DNA of 64,000 bases from [Mycobacterium] stephanolepidis (GCF_002356335.1 NZ_AP018165.1:1488001-1552000), one strand, 5' to 3'; positions 1 to 8,775 are shown, numbered from the stretch's first letter. The notes: a model not told the origin generated them from the letters alone. Numbers and translations are program-made.

Positions 1-207
1 GAGAAGTTTTGCGCGTAAAGAGGATTGGCACACCACGGGGGTTATCACCCCCAGTGCATCGAAGTCGTAGTCGATCGCGGCGACGGCGGCTGTCGCCCCC
101 GGATCCGGCAGGATCGGTTGCTGCCAGCCGTCGTTGACGGCCCGTGCCTTCAGGGTGAGAAAGGCGGTCTCTTCCTCCGGGGTGATTCCGCTGGTGTCGA
201 TGCCCAT
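1..207 (-). CDS. N-terminal part of a putative LCMT/TcmP-family SAM-dependent methyltransferase (runs off window)
   Basis: Sixty-nine codons read leftward from an ATG at 207 and continue past the window edge without a stop. The peptide begins MGIDTSGITPEEETAFLTL and later has LRAKLL near the edge. This looks to me like the start of leucine-carboxyl-methyltransferase/TcmP-type O-methyltransferases, which open with a similar helix carrying 'TLxxRA', a 'DP' step and an 'LRAK' helix before the SAM-binding glycine motif. That glycine motif would lie outside the window, so the family call is tentative. It is divergent from the TetR gene at 261, with a palindrome at 214-233 between them, so it is the probable repression target of that TetR. 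Confidence 0.5.
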   Translation of the reverse strand, partial: MGIDTSGITPEEETAFLTLKARAVNDGWQQPILPDPGATAAVAAIDYDFDALGVITPVVCQSSLRAKLL

Positions 208-213
208 GCCATC

Positions 214-233
214 GACTATACAAGCGTGTAGTC
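214..233. promoter_or_regulatory. Palindromic candidate operator for the divergent TetR
   Basis: GACTATAC-AAGC-GTGTAGTC forms an inverted repeat matching at 7 of 8 arm positions. It sits between the divergent starts at 207 (-) and 261 (+). Position and symmetry are typical of an autoregulated TetR operator; binding is inferred. Confidence 0.5.
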
Positions 234-260
234 AATTGTCCAGTCGTGTAATATGCGGCG

Positions 261-887
261 ATGGAGACCGTGGACCCCGACGACCTCACCGCCCGCGCCC
301 GCATCCGGGACGCCGCGCTGCATGAGTTCGGCGAGAGGGGGTACGACGGAGCGACCATTCGGGGCATCGCCGCGCGAGCGGGGGTCTCCTCCGGGTTGTT
401 GCGGCACCACTTCGGGTCCAAGCAGGAACTGCGCGAGGCATGCGATGAATACCTCGTCAAGACGATGCGGAAGATCAACGAGCAGGTCCGGACAAACGTG
501 GAACGCGGTGACGTGCACTATGTTTCGGCGCGCATTCCGATCGGCCAATACCAGGACTACATCACGAGGGCCTTGGTCGACGGCTCCGCGGGCCAGGTGT
601 TCGACGAGATGGTGGCCATGACCGAGGGCTGGCTGGCCGGTGCCGACCACAACCGCGTGTTCCCGGCCGATGTTGATGTCAGGTCCCGTGCCACCGTCAT
701 CACCGCGATGGCGCTGGCGGTGCCACTGCTTCAGCAACATGTTTCGCGTGGGCTGGGTGTTGATGTCGGTTCGCCCGAGGGCGAGCTGAAGATGGCGGCC
801 ACGCTCGTCGATATCTACGCCAACCCTCTGTTGACCCCTGAGCAGGCAAATTCGGCTCGTGAGGATCTCGCGCGCAGAATGGGATAG
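261..887 (+). CDS. TetR/AcrR family transcriptional regulator
   Basis: A 208-residue protein with the N-terminal TetR helix-turn-helix. Helix 1 carries 'RIRDAALHEFGERGYDGATI', followed by 'IAARAGVSSGLLRHHFGSK' at about residues 32-50, the usual DNA-reading helix with the HHFGSK turn. The C-terminal two-thirds is the variable ligand-binding/dimer domain and gives no specific ligand clue. The ATG at 261 is the first in frame. The gene is transcribed away from the methyltransferase-like gene ending the window on the left, and the 214-233 palindrome lies in the shared promoter, so local repression of that gene and of itself is the likely role. Confidence 0.85.
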   Translation: METVDPDDLTARARIRDAALHEFGERGYDGATIRGIAARAGVSSGLLRHHFGSKQELREACDEYLVKTMRKINEQVRTNVERGDVHYVSARIPIGQYQDYITRALVDGSAGQVFDEMVAMTEGWLAGADHNRVFPADVDVRSRATVITAMALAVPLLQQHVSRGLGVDVGSPEGELKMAATLVDIYANPLLTPEQANSAREDLARRMG

Positions 888-986
888 CTGTATATATCGC
901 GCAATATTCGCTGCAGGCATCGCACTTGCCCTACTACCTGGTTACTCTATGTGCGTGCGAAGTTTCCGCGCGCGGCTGGAGTTTCG

Positions 987-1364
987 ATGATAATTGTCGC
1001 TGGTCTGAAGGTGGATGCGACCGTGGCCAAAGCCGCGGCGATGCTGCTCTACATTGTCGGATTCGCGTTCACAGTGTTCTTTGGCATCGATAGTGTGCGG
1101 CTTGCCGTGGTGTTTCTCGTCGGCATCGCAGCGACGGCACTGCACCACTGGCCGGACCGTGAGAAGTTTGACCGGATCTCGATTGCGGCTGCGGTCGGCG
1201 TGATGCTCGCCTTTGCGCTCGACGCATGGTCGACCTGGGTTATCGACGGGACGCTGGTGCCGGGTGTCGGAATCGGCGTGGTGCGCCTGTTGGCGTGGCT
1301 GCTCTCGGTCGCCGGCATCCTGGCGTTCCCGCGTCGGCTCATCGACAGGGATGCCGACGGCTAG
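987..1364 (+). CDS. Small integral membrane protein, unknown function
   Basis: A 125-residue protein with about four hydrophobic segments: roughly residues 1-35 (two helices around 'AAAMLLYIVGFAF'), 38-55, 68-85 and 95-113. It ends in a short basic/acidic tail. The frame is open from a GTG at 951, but the ATG at 987 is preceded by GGAG at a good spacing, so I prefer it. I do not recognise a family. Its stop codon overlaps the stop of the convergent MmpL gene by 3 bases, so the two are tightly packed. It stands alone downstream of the TetR gene, with about 100 bp between them. Confidence 0.65.
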   Translation: MIIVAGLKVDATVAKAAAMLLYIVGFAFTVFFGIDSVRLAVVFLVGIAATALHHWPDREKFDRISIAAAVGVMLAFALDAWSTWVIDGTLVPGVGIGVVRLLAWLLSVAGILAFPRRLIDRDADG

Positions 1365-4264
1365 GCCCCGGTTCTTTCCAGCCGTGATGGTCGCGTCAGC
1401 AGGTACGCGAGCACGCCGGCGGTGCGGGGTGAGCGCGCCTTCGACCATCTGAACAACAGCCCGTGCAGCAGCGGTGCCGGTGACCACCAGAACCACTTAC
1501 CCAGCAGACCCGCCACCGCCGGCACGACGAACGTTCTGACGATGAGCGTGTCGATGATCAACCCGACTCCGATGGCGGTGCCCACCTGCTCGATGCTCAA
1601 AACGTCACTGGAAAGCATGGCGAACATGGTGATACCGAACACGATCCCGGCCGTCGTGACGACCCCGCCCGTGCCGCCGAAAGCGCGGATCATTCCGGTA
1701 CGTAGTCTGGCGCCGTCCAGGAAGATCTCTTCACGCATGCGCATGGTGAACAACAAGTTGTAGTCGGCGCCCACCGCGACCAATGCGATAAGAGCGATCG
1801 ACGGAACCGACCAGTGCAGGTCGCGACCCAACATGTCATGCCAGATCAGCGTGGTGATCCCCAACGCGGACGCGTAAGAGACGACCACGGTGCCAATGAC
1901 CACCGCTGCCGCCACCGGGCTACGCAGCATCACCAACACGATGAGGAAGACCAGTGCCAGCGCCACGGCCGCCAACAGCAGGAAGTCGTCGCTCACATAT
2001 CCGCGCAATTCGGCTGTGCCGGTGCCGAATCCGGCAATGTTGACCGTGCTACCGGCGAGGGTGCCCTCCTTGGTGGCCTCGCTCACCGCGAGGGTGATCT
2101 GCGGAGATCGATGTGCGCCGTCCGCGCCGAACACTTTGCCGTCCCCGAACACCAGCATGCGAGTCGAACGACCGTCTGGGGCGAAGTAGAGCCCGGCGGC
2201 GCGCTGGAAGCGCGGGTCCTGCCAGGCCCGCTGGGGCAGGTAGAAACCTCCCTCGCCGCTGCTGCGAAAATCTTCGCGCATGGCGCGCAGGTATTCGGTC
2301 AGCCCGGAGAACATGGTGCGTGTTTCGCCGACCGCCTTGGTCAGTTGATCGGTGATCGTGCTGAGCTGCGCGACCGTAGTGCGCATGTTCTTCACCGAGT
2401 CCACCGCCCCGGAGAAGGATTTCTGCATTCCCTGTGCGCCGGTACCGAACTTGGCGGTGCTGGCCGTCAGCGATGCGGTTGCCGCCACCACAGAATCCAT
2501 CGGCTCGACGGCCTTGAGTACCAGCGAGCAGATGCCGTCGTTGGCGCAGTTGGGGTTGCCGTTGGTGAAGTTCCGCAAGGGCTCCATGTAACCGGATACC
2601 TGGGACACGTTGTCCTGCAGCGCTTTCATTCCCGAGTGCATGTCACCGACGCCACCGTTCAGCTCGCCCAGGCCACTCACCCCGCCCGCGAGACCGTTCT
2701 GCAGCTGCGCGATCGCCTTGGAGAACTGGCTCAGTGTCGCCGAGAGCTGGTCGACGGCCCCGAGACGTTGGCTCATCTGGGTGGTTCCATCGTCCAGCTG
2801 ATCGGCGATGATTCCCGCCTGTTCGGTCAGTGCCGCCTGTTCGGGGATGGCACCTGCCGGGCGGGAGGCCGACTGGACCATCCGAATTCCGGGAATCTCC
2901 ATGAGCTTCTTGGTGACTCGCTCGATACCGATGACTCCGGCCGGGTTGCGCAAATCGTGGTCGGATTCGATCGAGACGATCTCCGGCAGCAATCGGTTCG
3001 GCGGGAAATGCCTGTCCATCGCCTGATAGCCCCGGTTGGCGTGTGTGGAAAGCGGCTGGGAGGCAAGCTCATCGAAGCCAAGGCGCAGGCCGGCTACAGG
3101 AATGGCGCACACCATGAGCACTAGCGCCGAGCCGACGAGGACGGGCCCTGGCCAGCGCGCGACCATTGTGCCCACTCTGCGCCACCGGCGCCCCGGCTGC
3201 CCGCGCAGTGGACGAGGCTGGGCCAACCCGCGACGACCGGCCAGTCCGATGAGCGCGGGAAGCAGCGTCAGCGACGCCGCCATGCCGGTGAGTATTCCTA
3301 TGGCACAAGGCAATCCGGCGCTGCGCAGCATGCCTACCTGGGCGAACATGAGGCAGGAGAGTGCGGCGGCGATGGTCAGCCCGGAGGCCGCGATGACCGG
3401 CGCCACGCTGCGGTTGGCGACTTCCAGTGACTGCTCATGCCCGAGCCCCGAACGCCGCTGTTCGTGATAACGCCCGAGTAGGAAGATGCCGTAATCGGTC
3501 GCCGCGCCGAGCACCAGGGCGGCCAGCAGTGCGACCGAGAAGATGGAGACCTCGATGAGATTGCGTTCCCCGAGGAAGGCGACGATGGAGCGCGCCACCC
3601 CCAGGCCCATGCCCACGGTGATCAGGGGGATGGCCGCGGTAACAGCAGATCGGTAGACGGCGAAGAGCAGCACCGCGATGAGCACCACGGTGACGCCGGT
3701 GATCATCAGCATCTGGGTGTCGATGGACGTGAGCTCATCGGCGATGGTGGCGCCGGGCCCGGTGACCCAGGGGTGCATCCCTGCTGGTGCCGGCTCGTCG
3801 GCGACGATCTGCCGGACCGCGTCCAGGGACGCGTTGGCCTGCGCACCGCCGAGCTCGCCGGTCACGCGCAGCATGGTGTACACCGCCTTCCCGTCCGGGC
3901 TGATTGCGCCCTCGGCCGTCAGCGGGTCCGCCCACAGGTCCATCGCCGAATCCAGATGTGCGGTGTCTGCGCGCAGTTTCGCCAGGAGCCGATCGTGATA
4001 CTGATGCTCGACGGGCCCCAATTTGTGGTCGCTCTCCAACACCAGGTAGTTGAGGTTCCCGCCGTCACCGTCCTGGAACTGCCTGCCCATCACGGCGCCC
4101 GCGGTGTTCACCGGGGCACTATGCGGGAGGAAACCACGCGCGTGGTTATGTGCTGTGCTTTCCACCTGCGGCACAAGCAGATTGCCTGCCGCTGCGGCGA
4201 GTACCCAAATCCCGATGACGAGAAACGCGTATCGGCTGCAGAACCTTGCGATGGCTTCCCACAT
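1361..4264 (-). CDS. MmpL-family RND transporter (MmpL4/5-like)
   Basis: A 967-residue RND-superfamily membrane protein, the size of mycobacterial MmpL4/MmpL5. The N-terminal helix is followed by a large periplasmic loop, a bundle of TM helices with the conserved 'GAATDYGIFLLGRYHEQ' segment, and a second periplasmic loop. A matching second bundle carries 'GADYNLLFTMRMREE'; the D-Y pairs in both are the expected proton-relay positions. The second loop holds a long predicted coiled coil rich in 'LG', 'LT' and 'QL' repeats and a cysteine pair around 'NPNCANDGICS', typical of the MmpL4/5 subgroup. Such proteins export lipids or siderophores, often with an MmpS partner; no mmpS adjoins it here. 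It is divergent from a two-component system with a palindrome at 4323-4342 between them. Confidence 0.92.
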   Translation of the reverse strand: MWEAIARFCSRYAFLVIGIWVLAAAAGNLLVPQVESTAHNHARGFLPHSAPVNTAGAVMGRQFQDGDGGNLNYLVLESDHKLGPVEHQYHDRLLAKLRADTAHLDSAMDLWADPLTAEGAISPDGKAVYTMLRVTGELGGAQANASLDAVRQIVADEPAPAGMHPWVTGPGATIADELTSIDTQMLMITGVTVVLIAVLLFAVYRSAVTAAIPLITVGMGLGVARSIVAFLGERNLIEVSIFSVALLAALVLGAATDYGIFLLGRYHEQRRSGLGHEQSLEVANRSVAPVIAASGLTIAAALSCLMFAQVGMLRSAGLPCAIGILTGMAASLTLLPALIGLAGRRGLAQPRPLRGQPGRRWRRVGTMVARWPGPVLVGSALVLMVCAIPVAGLRLGFDELASQPLSTHANRGYQAMDRHFPPNRLLPEIVSIESDHDLRNPAGVIGIERVTKKLMEIPGIRMVQSASRPAGAIPEQAALTEQAGIIADQLDDGTTQMSQRLGAVDQLSATLSQFSKAIAQLQNGLAGGVSGLGELNGGVGDMHSGMKALQDNVSQVSGYMEPLRNFTNGNPNCANDGICSLVLKAVEPMDSVVAATASLTASTAKFGTGAQGMQKSFSGAVDSVKNMRTTVAQLSTITDQLTKAVGETRTMFSGLTEYLRAMREDFRSSGEGGFYLPQRAWQDPRFQRAAGLYFAPDGRSTRMLVFGDGKVFGADGAHRSPQITLAVSEATKEGTLAGSTVNIAGFGTGTAELRGYVSDDFLLLAAVALALVFLIVLVMLRSPVAAAVVIGTVVVSYASALGITTLIWHDMLGRDLHWSVPSIALIALVAVGADYNLLFTMRMREEIFLDGARLRTGMIRAFGGTGGVVTTAGIVFGITMFAMLSSDVLSIEQVGTAIGVGLIIDTLIVRTFVVPAVAGLLGKWFWWSPAPLLHGLLFRWSKARSPRTAGVLAYLLTRPSRLERTGA

Positions 4265-4322
4265 GCATGCCGACGCTACGGAGAGGCAGTGAGGCGGTCG
4301 TCGTGCTCTGGGCGAGACTTGC

Positions 4323-4342
4323 TCTCCTACCGTGGTAGGAGA
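4323..4342. promoter_or_regulatory. Perfect palindrome in the mmpL / histidine-kinase divergent promoter
   Basis: TCTCCTACC-GT-GGTAGGAGA is a perfect 9-bp inverted repeat with a 2-bp centre. It lies 59 bp from the mmpL start (4264) and 57 bp from the kinase start (4399). NarL-type response regulators bind inverted heptamers of the TACC type, so this is a candidate site for the response regulator at 5606. That assignment is inference. Confidence 0.55.
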
Positions 4343-4398
4343 CGCGAATCCGCGCGAAGCATGATGTGTGACGTCGTGACCGCCTCTACGCTGGCGCT

Positions 4399-5613
4399 AT
4401 GGATTGGTTCCGAGAGACTGCGTTGCAGCGCCGTTCTCTGGTGCCGTACGAATTTCCGTGGGCGGTGCCGCTGGTCATGTACAGCAGCACGCTGCTCATC
4501 GTGGGTTGCTCTGTCCTGCAGCGAGGTTTCACCCGCCCGTGGTTACTGGCCGTAGCGGCCCTGCTCGCGCTGACTCCGATCCTGTCGTTCATCGTCGCTG
4601 GTCGCAAGTTGAACGCGTTCTGGACCGTGGCGTTCGCGCTGGCGGGGGTCGGGCTGTTTCTCACCTGGCCGGCCAATGTCGTAGATGGTGCGCCCTTCCT
4701 GCTGATGTTCACGCTCGGGGAAGTGGGAGCCATCGCGTCGGTGCGCGCTGGTCTTCTCGCGGTGGGCGCCTGTGTGGCACTGCTCGTGGCTGCCGAACAG
4801 CTGAATCACCTTGGGACCTTCTCGCTCTACATGGTGTTCTTTGTGCTCTGCGGGTGGTTGATCGGGCGCATCATGCAACTGCAACAACGTCTGCTCTTAC
4901 AGGAACGCGCACAGCAGGTGCGCATGCTGGAGCAGGCAGCTTCCGATGAACGACGCCGCATCGCACGCGAAATCCATGACGTGATAGCGCATTCACTGTC
5001 GGTGACGATGCTGCATCTGACCGGGGCGCGGCGGGCATTGCAGGAGGATCACGATGTCGACGATGCCGTCGCCGGATTGCTCGATGCCGAACGCCTTGGG
5101 CGTCAGGCGATGTCGGATATCCGCGGTACGGTGGGATTGTTGAGCACCGGTCCCGGCGGAACCGAGCCGATGCGGCTGTCTCCAGAGCCGGGCATCTCCG
5201 ACATACCTGATCTGGTCGCAGATTTCACGGCGGCGGGGATGGCAGTCGAATCACATATCTACGGGTCGGGTGAGTCCGTCAGCGCTGGAGTGGGTTTGGC
5301 GTTGTACCGAGTGGCTCAGGAATCTTTGGCCAACATCGCTAAGCACTCACCGAGGTCAGCGGCCGCGGTTCTCCTTGACATCAACGGGTCGGCAGCGAGT
5401 CTGACCGTGAGTAACGACCTGGCCGCGGGATTGCCCGCCGATGTGTGTTCGGGAGGCGGGCTCGCAGGCATGCGGCAGCGCATTGAGATGCTCGGCGGGG
5501 ATTTCCGTGCTGGGCAAGCGGAGGACGGCTGGACAGTGTCGGCCAGCGTCCCGTTGGAGTCCAGCGAGACTCCGTGCCGCGCGCGGCGAAAGGTGTTATG
5601 GCGTCATGACTGA
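4399..5613 (+). CDS. Sensor histidine kinase, NarL/DesK-type (HisKA_3)
   Basis: A 404-residue kinase. Residues 20-155 contain about five hydrophobic helices with no obvious periplasmic sensor loop, so it probably senses membrane state or works as an intramembrane sensor. The linker helix 157-180 leads into the HisKA_3 motif 'RREIHDVIAHSLSV'-like sequence with phospho-acceptor His193. The HATPase domain follows with the N box 'YRVAQESLANIAKHS' and G box 'GGGLAGMRQRI'. Its TGA overlaps the ATG of the response regulator at 5606 by 8 bases, so the pair is co-translated. It is divergent from mmpL; control of that exporter is a reasonable inference. Confidence 0.9.
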   Translation: MDWFRETALQRRSLVPYEFPWAVPLVMYSSTLLIVGCSVLQRGFTRPWLLAVAALLALTPILSFIVAGRKLNAFWTVAFALAGVGLFLTWPANVVDGAPFLLMFTLGEVGAIASVRAGLLAVGACVALLVAAEQLNHLGTFSLYMVFFVLCGWLIGRIMQLQQRLLLQERAQQVRMLEQAASDERRRIAREIHDVIAHSLSVTMLHLTGARRALQEDHDVDDAVAGLLDAERLGRQAMSDIRGTVGLLSTGPGGTEPMRLSPEPGISDIPDLVADFTAAGMAVESHIYGSGESVSAGVGLALYRVAQESLANIAKHSPRSAAAVLLDINGSAASLTVSNDLAAGLPADVCSGGGLAGMRQRIEMLGGDFRAGQAEDGWTVSASVPLESSETPCRARRKVLWRHD

Positions 5614-6262
5614 TACCGAGGTGGGCGTGCTGCTGGTCGATGATCAGGAGCTGGTGCGCACGGGACTGCGTCGGATTCTGCGTCGTAAGGACGGATTCTC
5701 GATTGTGGGGGAGTGCGCCGACGGCAGCGAGGTAGCGGAGGCGGTCACGCGGGCGCGGCCTGATGTGGTGATCATGGATCTGCGTATGAAGCAGATGAGC
5801 GGTATCGAGGCGATTCGATTGCTGCACGCCTCCGAGGGGCCGCCGGCATTGGCACTCACTACATTTGATGACGACGAGTTGCTCTCTGGGGCGCTGCGTG
5901 CCGGGGCTGCCGGGTTCATCCTCAAAGATTCTCCGGCTGAAGAGCTGGTCCGCGCTGTACACGCGGTCGCCCGTGGTGAGGCATATCTGGATCCGTCGGT
6001 AACCTCGCGGGTACTCAGTGCCTATCGACGCGCGCCCGCCGCCAGTAGCGGCGCCGCCGAGGACAAGCTCACCGTACGGGAACTGGATGTGTTGGCGCTC
6101 ATCGCATCCGGCGCGAACAATTCCGAAATCGCCGAGCAGCTGGTGATATCCGAGGTGACGGTCAAGAGCCACATCGGCCGAATTTTCGTCAAACTCGATC
6201 TGCGAGATCGGGCCGCGGCCATCGTGTACGCCTACGACCACGGCATCGTGACGCCCAAATAG
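5606..6262 (+). CDS. LuxR/NarL-family response regulator
   Basis: A 218-residue two-domain regulator. The receiver domain begins 'VGVLLVDDQELVRTGL' with acidic pocket D12/D13, phospho-acceptor D58 in 'VVIMDLRM', and conserved Thr and Lys in 'LTTFDDDE' and 'FILKDS'. The LuxR-type helix-turn-helix covers about residues 150-215 with 'LTVRELDVLALIASGANNSEIA' split across its first helices and 'SEVTVKSHIGRIFVKL' as the recognition segment. The open frame extends back to 5441, but ATG 5606 gives the normal N-terminus and an 8-base overlap with the kinase stop, so it is the true start. Partner of the kinase at 4399. Confidence 0.92.
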   Translation: MTDTEVGVLLVDDQELVRTGLRRILRRKDGFSIVGECADGSEVAEAVTRARPDVVIMDLRMKQMSGIEAIRLLHASEGPPALALTTFDDDELLSGALRAGAAGFILKDSPAEELVRAVHAVARGEAYLDPSVTSRVLSAYRRAPAASSGAAEDKLTVRELDVLALIASGANNSEIAEQLVISEVTVKSHIGRIFVKLDLRDRAAAIVYAYDHGIVTPK

Positions 6263-6264
6263 GA

Positions 6265-6753
6265 TTACTGGGTCTCTTTTACACGAAGCCCCTCGATGGC
6301 CTCGTGCAGTTCTTCAAGCTCACGGCGCAGATAGTCGCGGGTGGCGACCTCACCCACCGCGAGCCGCAGTGCCGCCAGCTCCCGAGCCAGATATTCGGTA
6401 TCGGCCTTGGTTTGTTCGGCGCGCCTGCGGTCCTCTTCCAGCGATACTCGGTCGCGGTTTTCCTGGCGGTTCTGCGCCAGCAGGATCAGGGGCGCGGCGT
6501 AGGCGGCTTGGGTGGAGAAGGCGAGGTTGAGCAGGATGAAGGGGTACGGATCCCACTGCAAGCCCACCGCGAAGAGGTTCAAGATGATCCATACGATGAC
6601 GAACACCGTCTGCATGGCGAGATAACGTCCCGTGCCCAGGAACCGGGCGATGTTCTCGCTGACCCGACCGACGGCCTCGACATCGAGGCCGAGCGACAGA
6701 CGGCGGGAGGTCCGCGGAGTATCGAGCCGCTGCCGCGCCGATGCATCGCTCAC
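6265..6753 (-). CDS. DUF1003 family membrane protein
   Basis: A 162-residue protein of the DUF1003 family. After a basic N-terminus comes 'GRVSENIARFLGTGRYLAMQ', then two TM helices around 'VFVIVWIILNLFAVGLQ' and 'YPFILLNLAFSTQAAYAAPL', and a charged C-terminal coiled coil from residue 95 on. M. tuberculosis Rv1231c has the same architecture and also lies next to an MgtE-CBS protein gene. Its ATG overlaps the stop of the MgtE-CBS gene by 4 bases (ATGA), so the two are one operon and probably a functional pair at the membrane. The biochemical role of DUF1003 is unknown. Confidence 0.85.
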   Translation of the reverse strand: MSDASARQRLDTPRTSRRLSLGLDVEAVGRVSENIARFLGTGRYLAMQTVFVIVWIILNLFAVGLQWDPYPFILLNLAFSTQAAYAAPLILLAQNRQENRDRVSLEEDRRRAEQTKADTEYLARELAALRLAVGEVATRDYLRRELEELHEAIEGLRVKETQ

Positions 6754-8039
6754 GAACGGGTACCTCCCGTCACGCTCTCAGGTTCGTCGGCGCGCCAGCC
6801 GTCGGGCATCAAGTGATCCAGTACGTCGTCGACCGTAACGGCGCCGAGCAAGTGGTTCTCCCTGTCGATCACGGGACCGCACACCAGGTTGTACGCGGCG
6901 AAGTAGCGGGTTACCTCGGCCAACGGCGCCTCGGCATCCAGATAGGGCAGGTCGGTATCGAGAATGCCTCCGACCATCGCATAGGGGGGCTCACGCAGCA
7001 GCCGCTGCAGGTGCACGCATCCGAGATAGCGGCCGGTGGGTGTCGCCGTGGGTGGCCTGACCACGAAGATCAGCGAGGACAGCGCCGGTGTCAGATCCGG
7101 ATCACGCACGCGGGCAAGGGCTTCTGCCACCGTGGTGTTCGGGCTCAGGATCACCGGTTCGGGGGTCATCATGCCGCCGGCGGTGTTGGGGGAGTGGGTC
7201 AGCAGTCGACGGACCGGCTCGGAATCCTCCGGATCCATCAGCGCCAGAAGCGATTCGGCCTCTGCGGGCGGCAGTTCGCCCAATAGGTCGGCGGCGTCGT
7301 CGGGGTCCATGGCCTCCAGCACGTCGGCAGCTCGTTCATCTTCCAGCTTGGTGAGTACCTCGGCCTGATCGTCCTCGGGAAGCTCCTGCAGGATGTCGGC
7401 CAGGCGTTCGTCGTCGAACGCGGCCAGTACCTCGTCGCGCCGCTTGGGTGGTAGTTCTCGGATCGCATCTGCCACCTCGACGGGCCGCATGCCCTCGAAC
7501 TGGAGCATCAGCTGGGCAACGCCCTGTCCGGGCAGGTTGAGTGTCGACGGAGTCAGTCCGTGGATGTGGTTCCATCCGGTGACCTGCACTCCGGTACGTC
7601 GCCCCAGTCGTCGCGGGCTGCGCACGGCCACCCGGGTGACCACCCAGTCGCGGGTGCGGGTCTGCTCGAGGCCCAGATCAACCACGGTGAGGTCGACTCC
7701 ATGGAACTGTTCGAGCTCGGGGTCATCGGTGCGCACCGTGGTGTCCAGGACCTGCCCGAGCACCAGCGCCTCACTGGGGCGTTGTTCGAAACGGCGCAGT
7801 GAGACGTTTCCGGTGTTCAGCGTCACCGATCCAGGCTCGATGGCGGTGACCCGCAGCATGGGCACGAAGATCCTTCGGCGCGTGAGCATTTCAACGACCA
7901 GGCCGATGACCCGCGGCTGTTTTCGGGCAACGCCGATCGCGATCACGACATCGCGCACCCGTCCGATCGACTCGCCGTCCGGGCCGAGAACCACCAGGCC
8001 TGAGAGCCTGGCTGCGAACACCTTGCTCACTGCGGCCAT
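6750..8039 (-). CDS. PRC-barrel / MgtE-N / CBS-domain protein (Rv1232c-like)
   Basis: A 429-residue soluble protein. PRC-barrel-like beta segments occupy about residues 8-150 ('LVVLGPDGESIGRVRDVVI' and a second copy). An MgtE N-terminal superhelix of repeated acidic helices follows at about 175-285 ('LQELPEDDQAEVLTKLEDE', 'AMDPDDAADLLGELP'). A CBS-domain pair follows to about residue 420 ('PNTTVAEALARVR' ... 'LLGAVTVDDVLDHLMP'). It lacks the MgtE transmembrane channel, so it is not a magnesium channel by itself; it may sense Mg2+ or adenine nucleotides. First gene of a two-gene operon with the DUF1003 gene. Confidence 0.85.
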   Translation of the reverse strand: MAAVSKVFAARLSGLVVLGPDGESIGRVRDVVIAIGVARKQPRVIGLVVEMLTRRRIFVPMLRVTAIEPGSVTLNTGNVSLRRFEQRPSEALVLGQVLDTTVRTDDPELEQFHGVDLTVVDLGLEQTRTRDWVVTRVAVRSPRRLGRRTGVQVTGWNHIHGLTPSTLNLPGQGVAQLMLQFEGMRPVEVADAIRELPPKRRDEVLAAFDDERLADILQELPEDDQAEVLTKLEDERAADVLEAMDPDDAADLLGELPPAEAESLLALMDPEDSEPVRRLLTHSPNTAGGMMTPEPVILSPNTTVAEALARVRDPDLTPALSSLIFVVRPPTATPTGRYLGCVHLQRLLREPPYAMVGGILDTDLPYLDAEAPLAEVTRYFAAYNLVCGPVIDRENHLLGAVTVDDVLDHLMPDGWRADEPESVTGGTRS

Positions 8040-8098
8040 GGTGCAAGGTTAGGGGGTAGGCCTTGCGGCGCCCTTCGCCGGTGTCGTGAGTCGGGTGC

Positions 8099-8725
8099 TT
8101 AGGAGCCGATTCCGCCGTACATGAGGGCGATGACGGCGGCCGAGAATCGCTCGCTGTCCTGCACCTCGCCGCCCCGTGAGGCGTGCAAGCCGGTGGCCAG
8201 GATCATCCCGGTCACCGCTCGGGCGGTGTACTCCGTATCGAGATCGGCACGCAGGTAACCTTTTTCGACCCCGTGGCGCAGGTAAGCCTCGGTCAGTTGA
8301 TCACTTGTGGAGAGCATTCCGAAGACGCGCTCGCGTAGCTCGTTGTCGACCGAACCCGCTTCCAGCAGAAGTAGCGGCAACTGGGGGTTGTCCCGGAACA
8401 GGTCCGCGAGCGCGGCGCCGATGCGCACCGATTGTTGGCGGTACTGCTCGATATCGTCGGCCAGCCCCGCGGCGTTCTCCGCGCCGATCGCCTGAAAGAT
8501 CTGTTCGGTGACGTCATCGATGACATGCTCGATGATGTCCCGCTTGCTCTTGAAGTACCGGTAGAAGGTCCCATGGCCGATCCCGATCCGTCCGGCGATG
8601 TCCGCGACGCCTGTCGCGTGGTAGCCCTGCTCGGAGAAGCACGCGAACGCGGCGTCCAGGATCTCTTGCCGCATCTCCAGCTTCTTGCGCTCGGCGCGAC
8701 TGAGTGTGGACGGGCTGGACGTCAT
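8099..8725 (-). CDS. TetR/AcrR family repressor of the adjacent SDR-BVMO operon
   Basis: A 208-residue TetR regulator. The HTH is clear: 'RQEILDAAFACFSEQGYHATG' then 'IAGRIGIGHGTFYRYFKSK', the canonical TFYRYFKSK turn. The frame is open to 8773, but the ATG at 8725 gives a normal N-terminus and leaves the operator upstream of the gene. It is divergent from the SDR/monooxygenase operon starting at 8809. The intergenic region has a perfect palindrome (8760-8775) overlapping a -35/-10 pair for the operon, the textbook layout for repression relieved by a small hydrophobic ligand. Functionally comparable with EthR/EthA, though I do not claim orthology. Confidence 0.88.
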   Translation of the reverse strand: MTSSPSTLSRAERKKLEMRQEILDAAFACFSEQGYHATGVADIAGRIGIGHGTFYRYFKSKRDIIEHVIDDVTEQIFQAIGAENAAGLADDIEQYRQQSVRIGAALADLFRDNPQLPLLLLEAGSVDNELRERVFGMLSTSDQLTEAYLRHGVEKGYLRADLDTEYTARAVTGMILATGLHASRGGEVQDSERFSAAVIALMYGGIGS

Positions 8726-8745
8726 AAGCGGCGATCCTACCGACC

Positions 8746-8775
8746 TTGACACTCGTCGAGAATGACATATCATTC
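8746..8775 (+). promoter_or_regulatory. Promoter of SDR-BVMO operon with embedded TetR operator
   Basis: A -35 box TTGACA (8746-8751) is followed after 16 bp by a TATCAT -10 box (8768-8773). The perfect inverted repeat GAATGA-CATA-TCATTC (8760-8775) covers the -10 box, so a bound TetR dimer would block RNA polymerase. Confidence 0.6.

Noticed and set aside
1814..3124. 436-codon plus-strand ORF
   Set aside because: It is antisense to mmpL; composition is His/Arg/Gly-rich and has no domain features, as expected of a high-GC shadow frame.
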